This document shows, one piece after another, positions 1 through 8,377 of a DNA stretch of 12,555 nucleotides (the first letter of the stretch is position 1; every line of letters begins with the position of its first letter). Under the pieces are notes generated by a model, which was given only the letters and a program-made list of their open reading frames with translations, was not told where the DNA came from and made no database searches. The stretch is from Thamnidium elegans (taxonomy: Eukaryota > Mucoromycota > Mucoromycetes > Mucorales > Mucoraceae), in assembly GCA_025201345.1 (NCBI GenBank), contig JAIXMG010000061.1, positions 1-12,555 on the forward strand. Reading direction: 5' to 3'. The translations under genes and the position numbers were made by a program.

Positions 1-391
1 GGAACTGGTGCTGGTTCAACAATTAAAGGATATCGTCGGTATGGTGGGACTTGGAAACAAAAAATTCACGGCCAATCCAATACAACATGCATTACAAATG
101 AAAACAAAGCAGCCCAAACTTGCGTCTATTACCTTTGTCCTTTATATAATACCAAGCACAAGTCATGATGAAGAGGAAATGATTCAGAAAAGTATAAATG
201 ATGCATTTATTTGTTATAATCAAGCCTGTGTTTTCGTACGCCATCGGTTTATCCGGTCTGGTTATACTATTTTTCAACCAAACGTTTCCCCAATCAGCAG
301 CAATACTCAGTCAATTCAATACTGATTTTAGAAATAAAACCGACCCTTCCTTACAAGAAGCGGGTTTAGGGCTAGAGGCGATGCTTCGTAA
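1..391 (+). pseudogene. Fanzor/TnpB-like RuvC nuclease, C-terminal fragment, copy A (5' end outside window)
   Basis: Frame 1 from base 1 reads the GTGxGSTIKGYRRYGG stretch, then a RuvC-II-like TNEN (Glu codon 100-102) followed by the first zinc-ribbon cysteines (121-123 and 136-138). TnpB and Fanzor proteins cut DNA with a RuvC domain split around such a zinc ribbon. Frame 1 ends at tandem TGA codons (166-171) caused by an indel relative to copy B. Cys-x4-Cys and the C-terminal IGLSGL stretch then appear in other frames, and the family stop is TAA 389-391. Compared with copy B, 34 bp are missing right after GTACGC, which removes the segment where the RuvC-III Asp should be. A further 1-nt loss lies near 345. 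The codon at 130-132 is Tyr where CxxC needs Cys. The pseudogene call is firm; the family name is by motif only. Confidence 0.68.
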
Positions 392-650
392 CTGAACTTG
401 TAAGTTGCAAAAAAAAATTCAAAATTCGGATATAAATACTTTTATATATATTTACGTATATACGAACTTCTCATATCTTTACCCTGTGTGGTTATTTAAC
501 ATTTATTTTATTGGCCTTAGCAACATCGACCGGTAATAACTATTATTAGAGACAGAGAAAAAAAAAAGTGGGATGGTCAAATAAGGAAAATTGAAAATAA
601 TGTATACTGGGATAGTTGGTCGTTTAAAGTGACAGCTTAACTTCTTTTTA

Positions 651-651
<1 letters not shown>
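392..651 (+). other. Conserved non-coding 3' flank of the Fanzor-like gene, copy A
   Basis: I see no coding potential here. The segment runs from the Fanzor-like stop codon to a poly-A tract and is nearly the same in copy B (7573-7833). Its part at about 438-546 is recognisable again, more diverged, at 5771-5880. The best-kept piece is around 512-543, ending in the shared GTAATAACT. In Fanzor and TnpB loci the guide RNA comes from the sequence beside the 3' end of the ORF, so this is the natural place for one. A 3' UTR is an equally simple explanation. Confidence 0.5.

Positions 652-683
<32 letters not shown>
652..683 (+). repeat. Poly-A tract, 32 A
   Basis: An uninterrupted run of 32 A, matched in copy B by a run of 40 A at 7834-7873. 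It begins about 260 bp after the Fanzor-like stop codon. The length difference is what replication slippage would produce. It could also mark the tail of an old retroposed transcript, but no AATAAA is visible just upstream. Confidence 0.9.
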
Positions 684-685
<2 letters not shown>

Positions 686-901
686 TTTCTTCTATTTGAT
701 TTCTAAAAGTTTTGAAATTATTTTCGGTCCTTTATTTAGCGAAAAAAAGATATCAAACCAGGTCAAGATATGCCTTTTGCGCTTTCAATATTTTTAAATT
801 AGTTGGTGGAGAGATGGAAGAGAAAGATTTGGTTACACTTGCAAGACCAAGGACTTTATCTCGTTTTTAAAGCGAGAGAGAATAAAATACAAACGAAATT
901 A
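684..901. other. Non-coding stretch between poly-A tract and inserted element
   Basis: AT-rich sequence collinear with 7874-8068 of copy B. No reading frame is preserved in both copies. A short open stretch starting near 803 is closed in copy B and runs into the inserted element, so it is not a gene. I see no RNA gene. Confidence 0.55.
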
Positions 902-1534
902 TTAACGAGTGGTAATTGTGTGGCGGCCGTTTTTCGTCCGCAAAGACGACTTTCGGCCGCAATTTCAACTTGTTTTTTTGACGAATAAATGCAGATAAAC
1001 ATCATTTTTTTATTTTAGTTCTTGAAACTTAAACTCGTGAAGAATAATACCTTTCTTTTCTTTTTCTTTCTTTTTTCATACTTTTTCATCCTTTAAAATC
1101 ATTTTAAAATTTACATCTCTAGTTTTTTTTTTTTTTTTTTTTTTTTACATCATGTCTCGTGTAAGCTCTCTCATTTGTGTTGGATCACTCGTATCTGTAG
1201 TCTCAAAAACTGCAAGGTATTAATTAGAACTGTTTTCAACACCTTTCTCTCTTTTTTTTATAATAAAAATATACTTCTATAATTATTCTATTAATGTTTA
1301 TATATGCGGAATAAAACGGCCGCGCCTAAAAAGGCAATTGACTTGTTTGAAAAAAAAGGTCAAAAAATAGTAGAACGAAACGAGAGAATCATATAAAAGT
1401 TTTCAAAAATGCTCTTGATAACATACAGATGGGTCTGGTTGATAAAGCAACTTTTTATTGGAAGTGTATCAAACTGTACTTATTTTTGATGTCACGGCCG
1501 TTTTAGGTCGCGGAGCATGATTACCACTTGTTAA
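902..1534. mobile_element. Non-autonomous DNA transposon (MITE-like), about 0.63 kb, in copy A only
   Basis: The ends are inverted repeats. TTAACGAGTGGTAAT at 902-916 and ATTACCACTTGTTAA at 1520-1534 match at 14 of 15 positions. Beyond them both ends carry a GC-rich CGGCCG block (about 924-929 and 1495-1500). Copy B lacks the whole segment at about 8069-8085, which confirms an insertion or a clean loss. The flanking TTAA (or the TA inside it) could be the target duplication, pointing to a piggyBac-like (TTAA) or Tc1/mariner-like (TA) origin; the sequence does not decide between them. About 11 bp of left flank present in copy B are missing here. The interior has poly-T of 24 (1123-1146) and no recognisable transposase; a short ATG-started frame near 1151 stops after 23 codons. 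Presumably moved by an enzyme encoded elsewhere. Confidence 0.7.
924..960. repeat. GC-rich inverted repeat (hairpin) inside the inserted element
   Basis: GCGGCCGTTTTTCGTC at 924-939 pairs with GACGACTTTCGGCCGC at 945-960 at 13 of 16 positions around a loop of about 5 nt. It stands out in AT-rich surroundings and sits just inside the left terminal repeat. Subterminal hairpins are common in MITEs. Its role here is unknown. Confidence 0.65.
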
Positions 1535-1814
1535 AGATCATAGTTGTACGGTAGACATAAACTAAAGAAGTCTGAGATTAAATATAGTTTATGCATCCAA
1601 AAGATGGTATGGCTATTTTTTTTTCTTTTGCTTATTCGGCTTTTAATTTCAGAATTATCACGTTATGAAAACACTTTTATATCATACTGTTTTTACTTGT
1701 GATACGTATAGATAGTTATAATGATGTGTGATATGGATAAACTAAAATACTAATTTTATAATACGTAACAAGCGGCACTTTTTGTTTACTTTTTGACCAA
1801 AACAAAAAAATTTA
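1535..1814. other. Non-coding region upstream of the Hsp70-like gene, copy A
   Basis: Collinear with about 8082-8377 of copy B and AT-rich. No open frame is shared by both copies. It contains a T-rich tract near 1616-1628, and TTTTTGTTT near 1779-1787 faces AAACAAAAA near 1800-1808, a short potential hairpin kept in copy B. Nothing here is recognisable as a gene. Confidence 0.5.
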
Positions 1815-1926
1815 AAACTTTACGTTGCCTGTTTTAAAACAAATAAACTTTGCGTTTCATATTCCGCTGTCACTTAATATCATATTCGGAACGAGTTTAT
1901 GGGGTCCCGAAATAACGTATATATTT
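1815..1926 (+). promoter_or_regulatory. Putative promoter of the Hsp70-like gene, copy A
   Basis: Two direct repeats AAACTTTRCGTT (1815-1826 and 1845-1856) lie exactly 30 bp apart. A TATA-like TATATATTT (1918-1926) ends 53 bp before the first ATG (1979) and is followed by a pyrimidine-rich leader. All of these are kept in copy B with nearly the same spacing. Promoter function is inferred from position and conservation. Confidence 0.4.
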
Positions 1927-2659
1927 ACCCCTTTTCTTCGTCTTACTCCTTTTTCTTTTTCTTTAACAAAATATTAGTATGGACGAGGTATATGATCTTC
2001 TCCAACATACTCACTTTGTTTTTTCGTAAGTGATCTCTTACTGCAAATAATTCCATCTTTGCTTTTTTTTTAAAAGAGAAGCATTATCGTCATATAGATC
2101 TTGGAGTGAATACGACTATATAACTTATTGTTCCACTTCAAAAAGAGATGTCCCACACATACTTCCAGATATGACGTAAGTATAGAGCATAAAAAATATA
2201 CGATACTTTAAACAATTTGTAAAAATGTAGAGAAGCTAGTATATCACTTATGATAAACATAAATCGAATGTTTTAAATTGGGGAAACCAATGTTACGATA
2301 AAACAAGATATAGTACAAATCAATGTGTCCAGAGAGAATTATACCAACTCTTTAAGAAGGGCAAAGATAGCTGGGATCAAGATGACTTATTCACGTTAAA
2401 GCTGTATCAGACTTTATTCGCTTATCAGTAGAAGAACTAATTAAAGATTCGAAAGGAGAAATTAAAGATAGTGATGCACTCCACTACGTATTAGTTGTAC
2501 CGTCGGAGTGGGAAGAAGAAATAAGAGAAGTTCTGATTCGACCTATTTTTGTTCAAGCCAATTTAATATCAAAAGATGATCACCAAGACAGGCTTTTATT
2601 TTGCTCCGATATAGAATCTGCTATTACTACTTAAGTGACCTAAAATATTTTTTACTGAA

Positions 2660-5540
2660 ATGACACGTAATACGATTTTGGGTAGAATTGTTGCTGTGGA
2701 GGAGAATCAAGTGTCGATCAAGTTGGATTTAATCTTAATTGGAAATCCTCTCTTTGATTTTTCCGGTTCCGTAACGCGTCCGAAAACCTTGAATTCAAAT
2801 GAAATGTCTCTTACTTCCGACGATGTTAAAAACGGTATTAGAGAGTTTATAAAGATCAAATCCTCTTTCGATGCTCAAGAAGACACTATCCTAAATATTA
2901 TGAAAGAATTGGGTAATGATACTTTTACTGATATGGTTAGTAATGTAACATGGGAATAATAAGACGATATCAACTAACGGATCATTATAATAGAAAGACA
3001 AAGATGAAGCTTCTTATTTAATGAAACCTTTTATTACTGACGAAAATATATCCGAATTAGATAAACACCAAGAAGAACTTATTAGATCCATTCGGCCTTT
3101 TGATATATGTGCTGAAATCAGTAAACATTTGCCTGATAACTTGAAACAACTACTTCCGAACAACCTCGTAAAGGAGTACTCTATTTTTAAATTTAATGAT
3201 AAATATACTTCTAAAATTAAATTAGACGAAGGTCTATTACAGTGGTCAAGATTTATGTTTGAGTATAATCGAATATCTTTCGACTCCAGCTATATCACAC
3301 CTGAAACCGTTTCAGATAAATATATTGACAATAACAATATCATGCGTGGGACTTCTCGATATTCGATTAACGCAATCCAGAGTTCTAACATATACGGTAA
3401 ACCGCGTATACTACCAACCTATTATTCTTCTTCAATATTCTTTGATTCGAAACCTGATGCCATTATGAATATAGGTACACCATCATTATATGCTTTATCA
3501 CTTCAGTAGTAATACTTTTTAAAATTAGATATTCTTCTCGAGTCTACAATGTTATCGTTCTCACTTTTAGATGAAAATGGTCTAGTAAAAAAAATCTGGG
3601 ATCACGACTACTTTGTACCTGACATAAGGTAAGATATGAATAAAACATTATGTAGATATCTATACTAATACAGCATTAGTTTGCGCTCTCTAGGATCGTT
3701 CTTTACTTTTTCAGAAGTAATAACATTAAATGTCAAAAATTCGTAAGTTTATTCATATAGATATATAATGGCTTATTTAGATTTATCACGTTTTTTAAAG
3801 AAAACTTAAGGTCCATATCAAAAACTTATTATGTTTCATTAAACAAGGACTTTCTAATTGAAATAGAAAATATACTAAGCGTAGAGAGACATAATAAAGA
3901 TAGAATGGTATCGATACAACAGCAAGTATACATCAAAGCATTTGTATATATTTATATGATATATACAAATGTAGTTGTATCAAGAAAGATGCCGAAAATT
4001 ACCGCAGATGATGTCAATATAAAAACTGGATATGCTTTTACTATTGAAAAGGCGCTTCTTCAGAGATTACGTGTCACTGAGGACGAGCTAAGGGATATGA
4101 TATATGCAAGCAATCTGGTACGAAAATATAACAGTTATAAAAAACTCAGAATTACTACACAAGGACAAGGACTTTTACCTGTAATTCAACGGTCGTTTAA
4201 ACTACAGTTTCCACTCAGGTCTTTCTTTATGGTAACTCAACTGCATAAAGACTATGTACAGCTAACGCTAAATCAAGTAGTAACTGAATATGGTTCGGAC
4301 CACGAAAATCAAGAAACAATTATTACCCAAGAAGAAATAATTTCTATTCCCAATATATATGACTCATTGTGCTTCAACATGTGGAGCAATATTACAGAAG
4401 ATAGTAGTCTAATTAAGTTATGTGACACACATAAAGGATGTAACGACAACGAGTTACTCGATATATTCTCGTTAGAAAATCAAGCAGAATTTACGAATAA
4501 TCTTAAGGAGTACATATCTAAAGAGGTAAGTAATCTAAAATAGTGTCGGTGATTATCATTCTTTTTATCTAATATTTTAATTTATACTTTTTATAGATCC
4601 TTAACAAGAATTTGACCACGCAAAAAGCAGACAAAACCACTATATATCTAAGCAACTCATGTAACTGCAGAGTTTGTTTAACGGTAAACGATATTACAGA
4701 GATTTCTTTCCGACCAGTTCTACAAGATATCATCTCTCTTGTATTTACCTCCTTGATAAATAAGCAACTCTTTGGAAACTACAGAAATATTCAATATGTG
4801 TTTCACCTGATACACTTCAATTATGATCCACAGTTCCAACATATCCTTATGAAAATACTAGATGACGAAACCGACTATTTTTTGTATGAACAAAGAATTG
4901 ACGTAGATCACTATACGATACCAAAATTACCAAATCAACTGTTGCAGCCTATTCTTCAACAAGAACCATGTTCCTATAAAGGATTTCAAGTGGGTATTTT
5001 ACGTCAAGTTTATAGTGAAAACTTCGGTTTCGGTTTTAATAAACCTTCGTGTTTGCCTCATATTGTACTTAAAAGCAATCCAGAGGATACGAAAACCATT
5101 TTTATCGATCGCAAAAAAATATATCCATTGTTCCAGAAGGGAGTCAAAATGAATGAAAGTCAATTAAATCGAGTATTTTATTTGAATATGGAACAAGGAG
5201 GTTACAGTGGTGTACTTTCTCTACGTAGGTAATAATATAAAGGATATTGCTTTTTTAACTTACTTAAACTTCAATAGATTTCTTTAAAGTTATGCCAGTT
5301 GCTAGTTTAAGGTCCTATGAACTTATTGGTTTAGAGCATGTAACTGAAAAATTCGAAGATCAATCACCTTTAAATGATATAAATAAGCTGAAGTGCGATC
5401 AAGATATACCTTATATTATCTCTATAGTTTACCATGGTTATTCTTCATCCCTTTATTTTGAAATTAAAGCGGTTGGAGACGAGACAAAAAGACGGTTTAT
5501 AACAATACTTGCGGAACCCATGACATTATGTCAATTTTAA
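2660..5540 (+). CDS. Open, spliceable remainder of the Hsp70-like gene, copy A (about 851 aa if translated)
   Basis: Removing the introns at 2936-2993, 3475-3528, 3629-3679, 3743-3780, 4526-4596 and 5225-5277 leaves one frame without a stop from ATG 2660 to TAA 5538-5540, 2,556 coding bases in seven segments. Phases fit at every junction. Stops seen in the unspliced frame, for example at 2957-2959 and after 4540, are all intronic. Donors are GTTAGT, GTACAC, GTAAGA, GTAAGT, GTAAGT and GTAGGT; a CTAAC branch site is visible in the 2936 intron and TACTAATA in the 3629 intron. The ATG at 2660 is internal to the family, so translation would lack the first actin-fold lobe, including IDLG. The 3743 intron is only 38 nt and may no longer splice. 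Whether this makes a protein is unknown; it may simply be the less decayed part of a pseudogene. Confidence 0.5.
3743..3780 (+). other. Shortened intron 6 of Hsp70-like copy A (38 nt)
   Basis: Donor GTAAGT and acceptor TTTAG are intact and the phase fits. Compared with the 65-nt intron in copy B, 27 nt are missing between two TAATG repeats. The missing piece includes the TACTAAT branch site. Confidence 0.7.
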
Positions 5541-5588
5541 AAAAGATTACTATTGTGTTCATGGTGTACTCACTGTATTTTACACTTT

Positions 5589-5594
5589 AATAAA
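5589..5594 (+). terminator. Poly-A signal AATAAA, Hsp70-like copy A
   Basis: AATAAA lies 48 bp after the stop codon in a conserved 3' flank, and is also present in copy B at 12188-12193. It is the only canonical signal close behind the gene. Confidence 0.5.
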
Positions 5595-5770
5595 AAAAAA
5601 TTACAGTTTATAAATGCGTATAGAAGTTGTAATTAAGAACTTTTATATTCGTATATAAAGCATTATATCGAGTAACAATATAAAAATGTTGTTTCATGCA
5701 ATTGGCAATTCCACAAACCTGAGATCGAATACAACGAAAGTGATTTGATCAAACATATACAAATATATAT

Positions 5771-5880
5771 TCTCATATATATTTACACATACATGATTAT
5801 CTCACACGTCTTTATCCCTTATGACTAATTCATATTTATTTTAACTAAGCCTTACCGACATCGTCCAGTAATAACTGTTG
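5771..5880 (+). repeat. Third, diverged relic of the Fanzor-like 3' flank
   Basis: Aligns with 438-546 and with about 7615-7735. Shared pieces include ATATATATTTAC, TCTCA, a TTATTTTA stretch, CCTTA and ACATCG, and GTAATAACT near the right end. It is clearly less similar than copies A and B are to each other, so it is older. No recognisable Fanzor-like coding sequence lies just before it (5700-5770). Confidence 0.6.
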
Positions 5881-6185
5881 TCTGAGTAATGATTAGAGGA
5901 TTGATCACAATTACATATCTGGACGAAAGACTAGGTTAGATAAGTACGACTTGAAGTTATATAACGAAACTGTAGCACTTTTAGTGATACAGCACATTAC
6001 CAAAATTTTACTTGAACTCACTATAAAAAAGCTATATAAACCTATACCTTTTTTTCATGTAATAAAACGAAATTCTATTCTTTGCGACTGATTACTTTTA
6101 GTATCTTTTGGTTTTTTTTTTTTGAATCTTGACTATTTTATAGCTCGGATTCTACGGAGACATATTTAAAGACAACAACTGAAAG
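5881..6185. other. Non-coding spacer before the longer Fanzor-like pseudogene
   Basis: Single-copy AT-rich sequence without an open frame that I can support. TATATAAA at 6033-6040 could be a TATA box for the pseudogene downstream; this is position-based guesswork. A run of T lies near 6112-6124. No RNA gene is seen. Confidence 0.35.
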
Positions 6186-7572
6186 GTAATGCTACATTAC
6201 GGGCTAGAATTGTCAATCTTAAATAATTAATTAATGAAGCCATGCAAAGCTAAAGAGGTAATCTTTGGTAATCAAAAATAGAGATTTCAGTCAAGCGATT
6301 ATCGATATAAAACAATATTAGCCTTGTGTGCGTCCTTTAACCCAAGGTCAAAGCGCCCGAAACGATCAAGTATATAATTTCATCGAACAACTAAAAAATA
6401 ACAGACAAGCTGCGCATAAAACACTCTACAGTATTAAAAAAAAGATTATCAGATGCTCGTTATCATCAGCTCACCTGTCGATCGGCAATGCAATATAGAA
6501 ATTTTCAGCACGCCATTCCAACTGAGCATACCAATAATCGCCGTGCAATCGATAAAAAGTCATCTATAGATTAGGCGGAACGTATACAGTTACAAAATAA
6601 TCCTGAAGAAATTGATCGTAACTTTTCGTTCTCTGGCACCGATAACGGAATAGCAAAAATGACAGAAACCTTTCCTTTAAATCTTGAAATATTTAACTAT
6701 CACTTAAGATTGCACAACATGTATAGTCCTCTAGCTGACACTCAAGAATCTACTGATGATGTTTAAGAGCTTTCGTTTATCCCTTTGTCTGAGCCTCTTA
6801 CTATGAATGCAGGTGATATCGATTTATGTGGTGGTCATTGGCGGCTAAGAAGAAAAGTGGAAAGGAAGAAGAGGACGACAGATGTAGGGCAGTTTGTCAC
6901 ACAAATGGAAATAAACTCGCAGAAAATAGCTTCTCAAAAGCTATCACAATACAAAACAAAGCGAGCATATAAAGAGCAAATAGTTAGCTGAGAACAGCTT
7001 TGCGAGTTTTATGGATCCAGAAAAAGACCTTCAGCAAAAGAAAAGTCGAAATTTGGGACTACAAATTTCGAAACCATTTAGTACCCAAGGAAGAAAGGAT
7101 ATGAAAGAGGATAAGAAGCATCTGATTATGTTTATTGGTGATAGGGAACTGGTGTTGGCTCAACAATTAAAGGATATCGTCGGTATGGTGGAACTTGGAA
7201 ACAAAAAATTCACGGCCAATCCAATACAACATGCATTACAAATGAAAACAAAGCATCCCAGACTTGCCTCTATTACCTTTGTCCTTTATATCATACCAAG
7301 CAACAAGTCACGGTGAAGGGGAAAATGATTCAGAAAAGTATAAATGGTACATTTATTTGTTATAATCAAGCCTGTGATTCTGTACGCAATAATCGAAATG
7401 TACAGGCGTTTCGGCTATGGCCATCGGTTTATCCGGTCTGGTTATACTATTATCCAACCAAACATTTCCCCAATCAGCAGCAATACTCAGTCAATTCAAT
7501 ACTGATTTTAGAAATAAAACCGACTCCTTCCTTACAAGAAGCGGGTTTAGGGCTAGAGGCGATGCTTCGTAA
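6186..7572 (+). pseudogene. Fanzor/TnpB-like RuvC nuclease pseudogene, longer copy
   Basis: Coding remnants are readable from about 6186. From 6488 one frame continues to 6991, broken by TAG 6572-6574 and TAA 6764-6766. It includes GTDNGIAKM (6635-6661), where the Asp at 6641-6643 fits RuvC-I, and a basic stretch WRLRRKVERKK. The reading then moves to another frame (about 7011-7143) ending in LIMFIGDR, and a 1-nt loss near 7144-7146 shifts it back for the RuvC-II region: TNEN with Glu 7244-7246, Cys 7265-7267, Tyr 7274-7276 where CxxC expects Cys, and FICYNQAC with Cys at 7358-7360 and 7373-7375. At about 7404-7411 bases are lost where RuvC-III Arg-Asp should precede SAMAIGLSGL. The last frame ends at TAA 7570-7572. 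The family is a guide-RNA-directed DNA nuclease linked to transposons. The true start is uncertain. Confidence 0.65.
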
Positions 7573-7833
7573 CTGAACTTGTAAGTTGAAAAAAAAAATT
7601 CAAAATTCGGATACATAAATACTTTTATATATATTTACGTATATACAAACTTCTCATATCTTTACCCTGTGTGGTTATTTAACATTTATTTTTATTGAAT
7701 CTTAGCAACATCGACCGGTAATAACTATTATTAGACAGAGAAAAAAAAAGTGGGATGGTCAAATAAGGAATATTGAAAATAATGTATACTGGGATAGTGG
7801 GATCGTTTGAAGTGACAATTTAACTTCTCTTAA
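7573..7833 (+). other. Conserved non-coding 3' flank of the Fanzor-like gene, copy B
   Basis: Matches 392-651 closely from the stop codon to the poly-A tract, with few substitutions and small indels. There is no shared open frame. It is as well kept as much of the decayed coding sequence beside it. Candidate 3' UTR or former guide-RNA region by analogy with Fanzor loci. Confidence 0.5.

Positions 7834-7873
<40 letters not shown>
7834..7873 (+). repeat. Poly-A tract, 40 A
   Basis: Forty consecutive A, against 32 in copy A at the same place. Assembly length in such runs is unreliable. Confidence 0.9.
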
Positions 7874-7875
<2 letters not shown>

Positions 7876-8377
7876 TCTTTTCTATTACTTTAACTTCGGT
7901 CCCTCATTTAGCGAAAAAAAAGATATTAAATCAGGTCAAGACATGTCTTTTGCGATTTCAATATCTTCAAATTAGTTGGTGGAGAAAAGGAAAAGACTTG
8001 GTTACACTTGCAGAACCAATGACTTTACCTCGCTTTTAAAACAAGAGAAAATAAAATACAGACGAAATTATAGCTTTGATATTAAAGATAATGCTATTAA
8101 GTACGGTAGTGATATACATAAACCAAAGAAGTCTGAGATTAAATATAATTTATGCATCCAAAAGGTGGTATGGCTATTTTTTTTTTTTTTTTTTTTCGGC
8201 CTCCAATTTCAGTATTACCACTGTATGAAAACACTTTTATATCATGCTGTTTTTACTTGTGATATGTATACATAGTTATAATAATGTATGATACGGATGA
8301 GCTAAAACACTAATTTTATTATACGTAACAAGCGGCACTTTTTGTTTATTTCTTTTTGACCAAAACAAAAAAAGTTT
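7874..8377. other. Non-coding region between Fanzor-like flank and Hsp70-like promoter, copy B
   Basis: Represents the state without the insertion found in copy A; the unoccupied site is around 8069-8085, with TTAA at 8082-8085. It contains a run of 20 T (8177-8196). An open stretch from 7976 to 8275 is not kept in copy A and crosses the insertion site and the poly-T, so I do not call it a gene. Confidence 0.55.

Larger units (their letters stand above)
1979..5540 (+). pseudogene. Divergent Hsp70-family (HSPA12-like) gene, copy A, 9 exons, broken in exons 1-3
   Basis: Exons inferred from splice signals and the comparison with copy B: 1979-2025, 2077-2175, 2233-2935, 2994-3474, 3529-3628, 3680-3742, 3781-4525, 4597-5224, 5278-5540. 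The intact product would be about 1,040 residues, longer than the roughly 680 usual for HSPA12. Hsp70-like features in order: IDLGVNTT (2094-2117, phosphate-1 loop of the actin fold), VLNWGNQ (2270-2290), HYVLVVPSEW (2482-2511), LLFCSDIES, a phosphate-2-like IDILLEST across intron 4, and a C-terminal YSENFGFGF (about 5008-5034). The glycine-rich phosphate-2 and adenosine loops of active Hsp70s are absent, so even an intact protein may not hydrolyse ATP. Breaks: 2 nt short in exon 1, 1 nt lost near 2115-2125, TAG 2237-2239, 1 nt lost near 2397, and indels with TAA near 2632-2650. The remainder is open. Confidence 0.72.
1..5699. repeat. Large direct duplication, copy A
   Basis: This stretch matches 7145-12297 collinearly in the same orientation. 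The first bases of the window already match position 7145, so the left border lies outside the window. Similarity ends at the string TTTCATGC near 5692-5699, after which the copies differ. Copy A is longer mainly because of the insertion at 902-1534. The two copies differ by scattered substitutions, homopolymer length changes and small indels, so the duplication is not very recent. The unit carries the end of a Fanzor-like gene, its 3' flank and a complete Hsp70-like gene. Confidence 0.93.

Noticed and set aside
8..325. 105-codon open frame from position 8 as the true frame of the Fanzor-like fragment
   Set aside because: The neighbouring frame contains the family motifs GTGxGS, TNEN and the zinc-ribbon cysteines; this frame is a shadow up to the indel near 166.
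803..988. 61-codon open frame as a gene
   Set aside because: It crosses the left border of the inserted element and its first half is not open in copy B.
1885..1915. Heat-shock element (GAA/TTC array) before the Hsp70-like gene
   Set aside because: TTC and GAA triplets are present but not in the alternating 5-bp register needed.
2957..3020. Stop codons at and after 2957 taken as gene-breaking mutations
   Set aside because: They lie in a 58-nt intron (2936-2993) with GTTAGT donor, CTAAC branch site and TAG acceptor, at a matching place in copy B, and removal restores the frame.
7976..8275. 99-codon open frame as a small protein gene
   Set aside because: Not preserved in copy A, includes a 20-T run and the unoccupied insertion site, and shows no recognisable motif.
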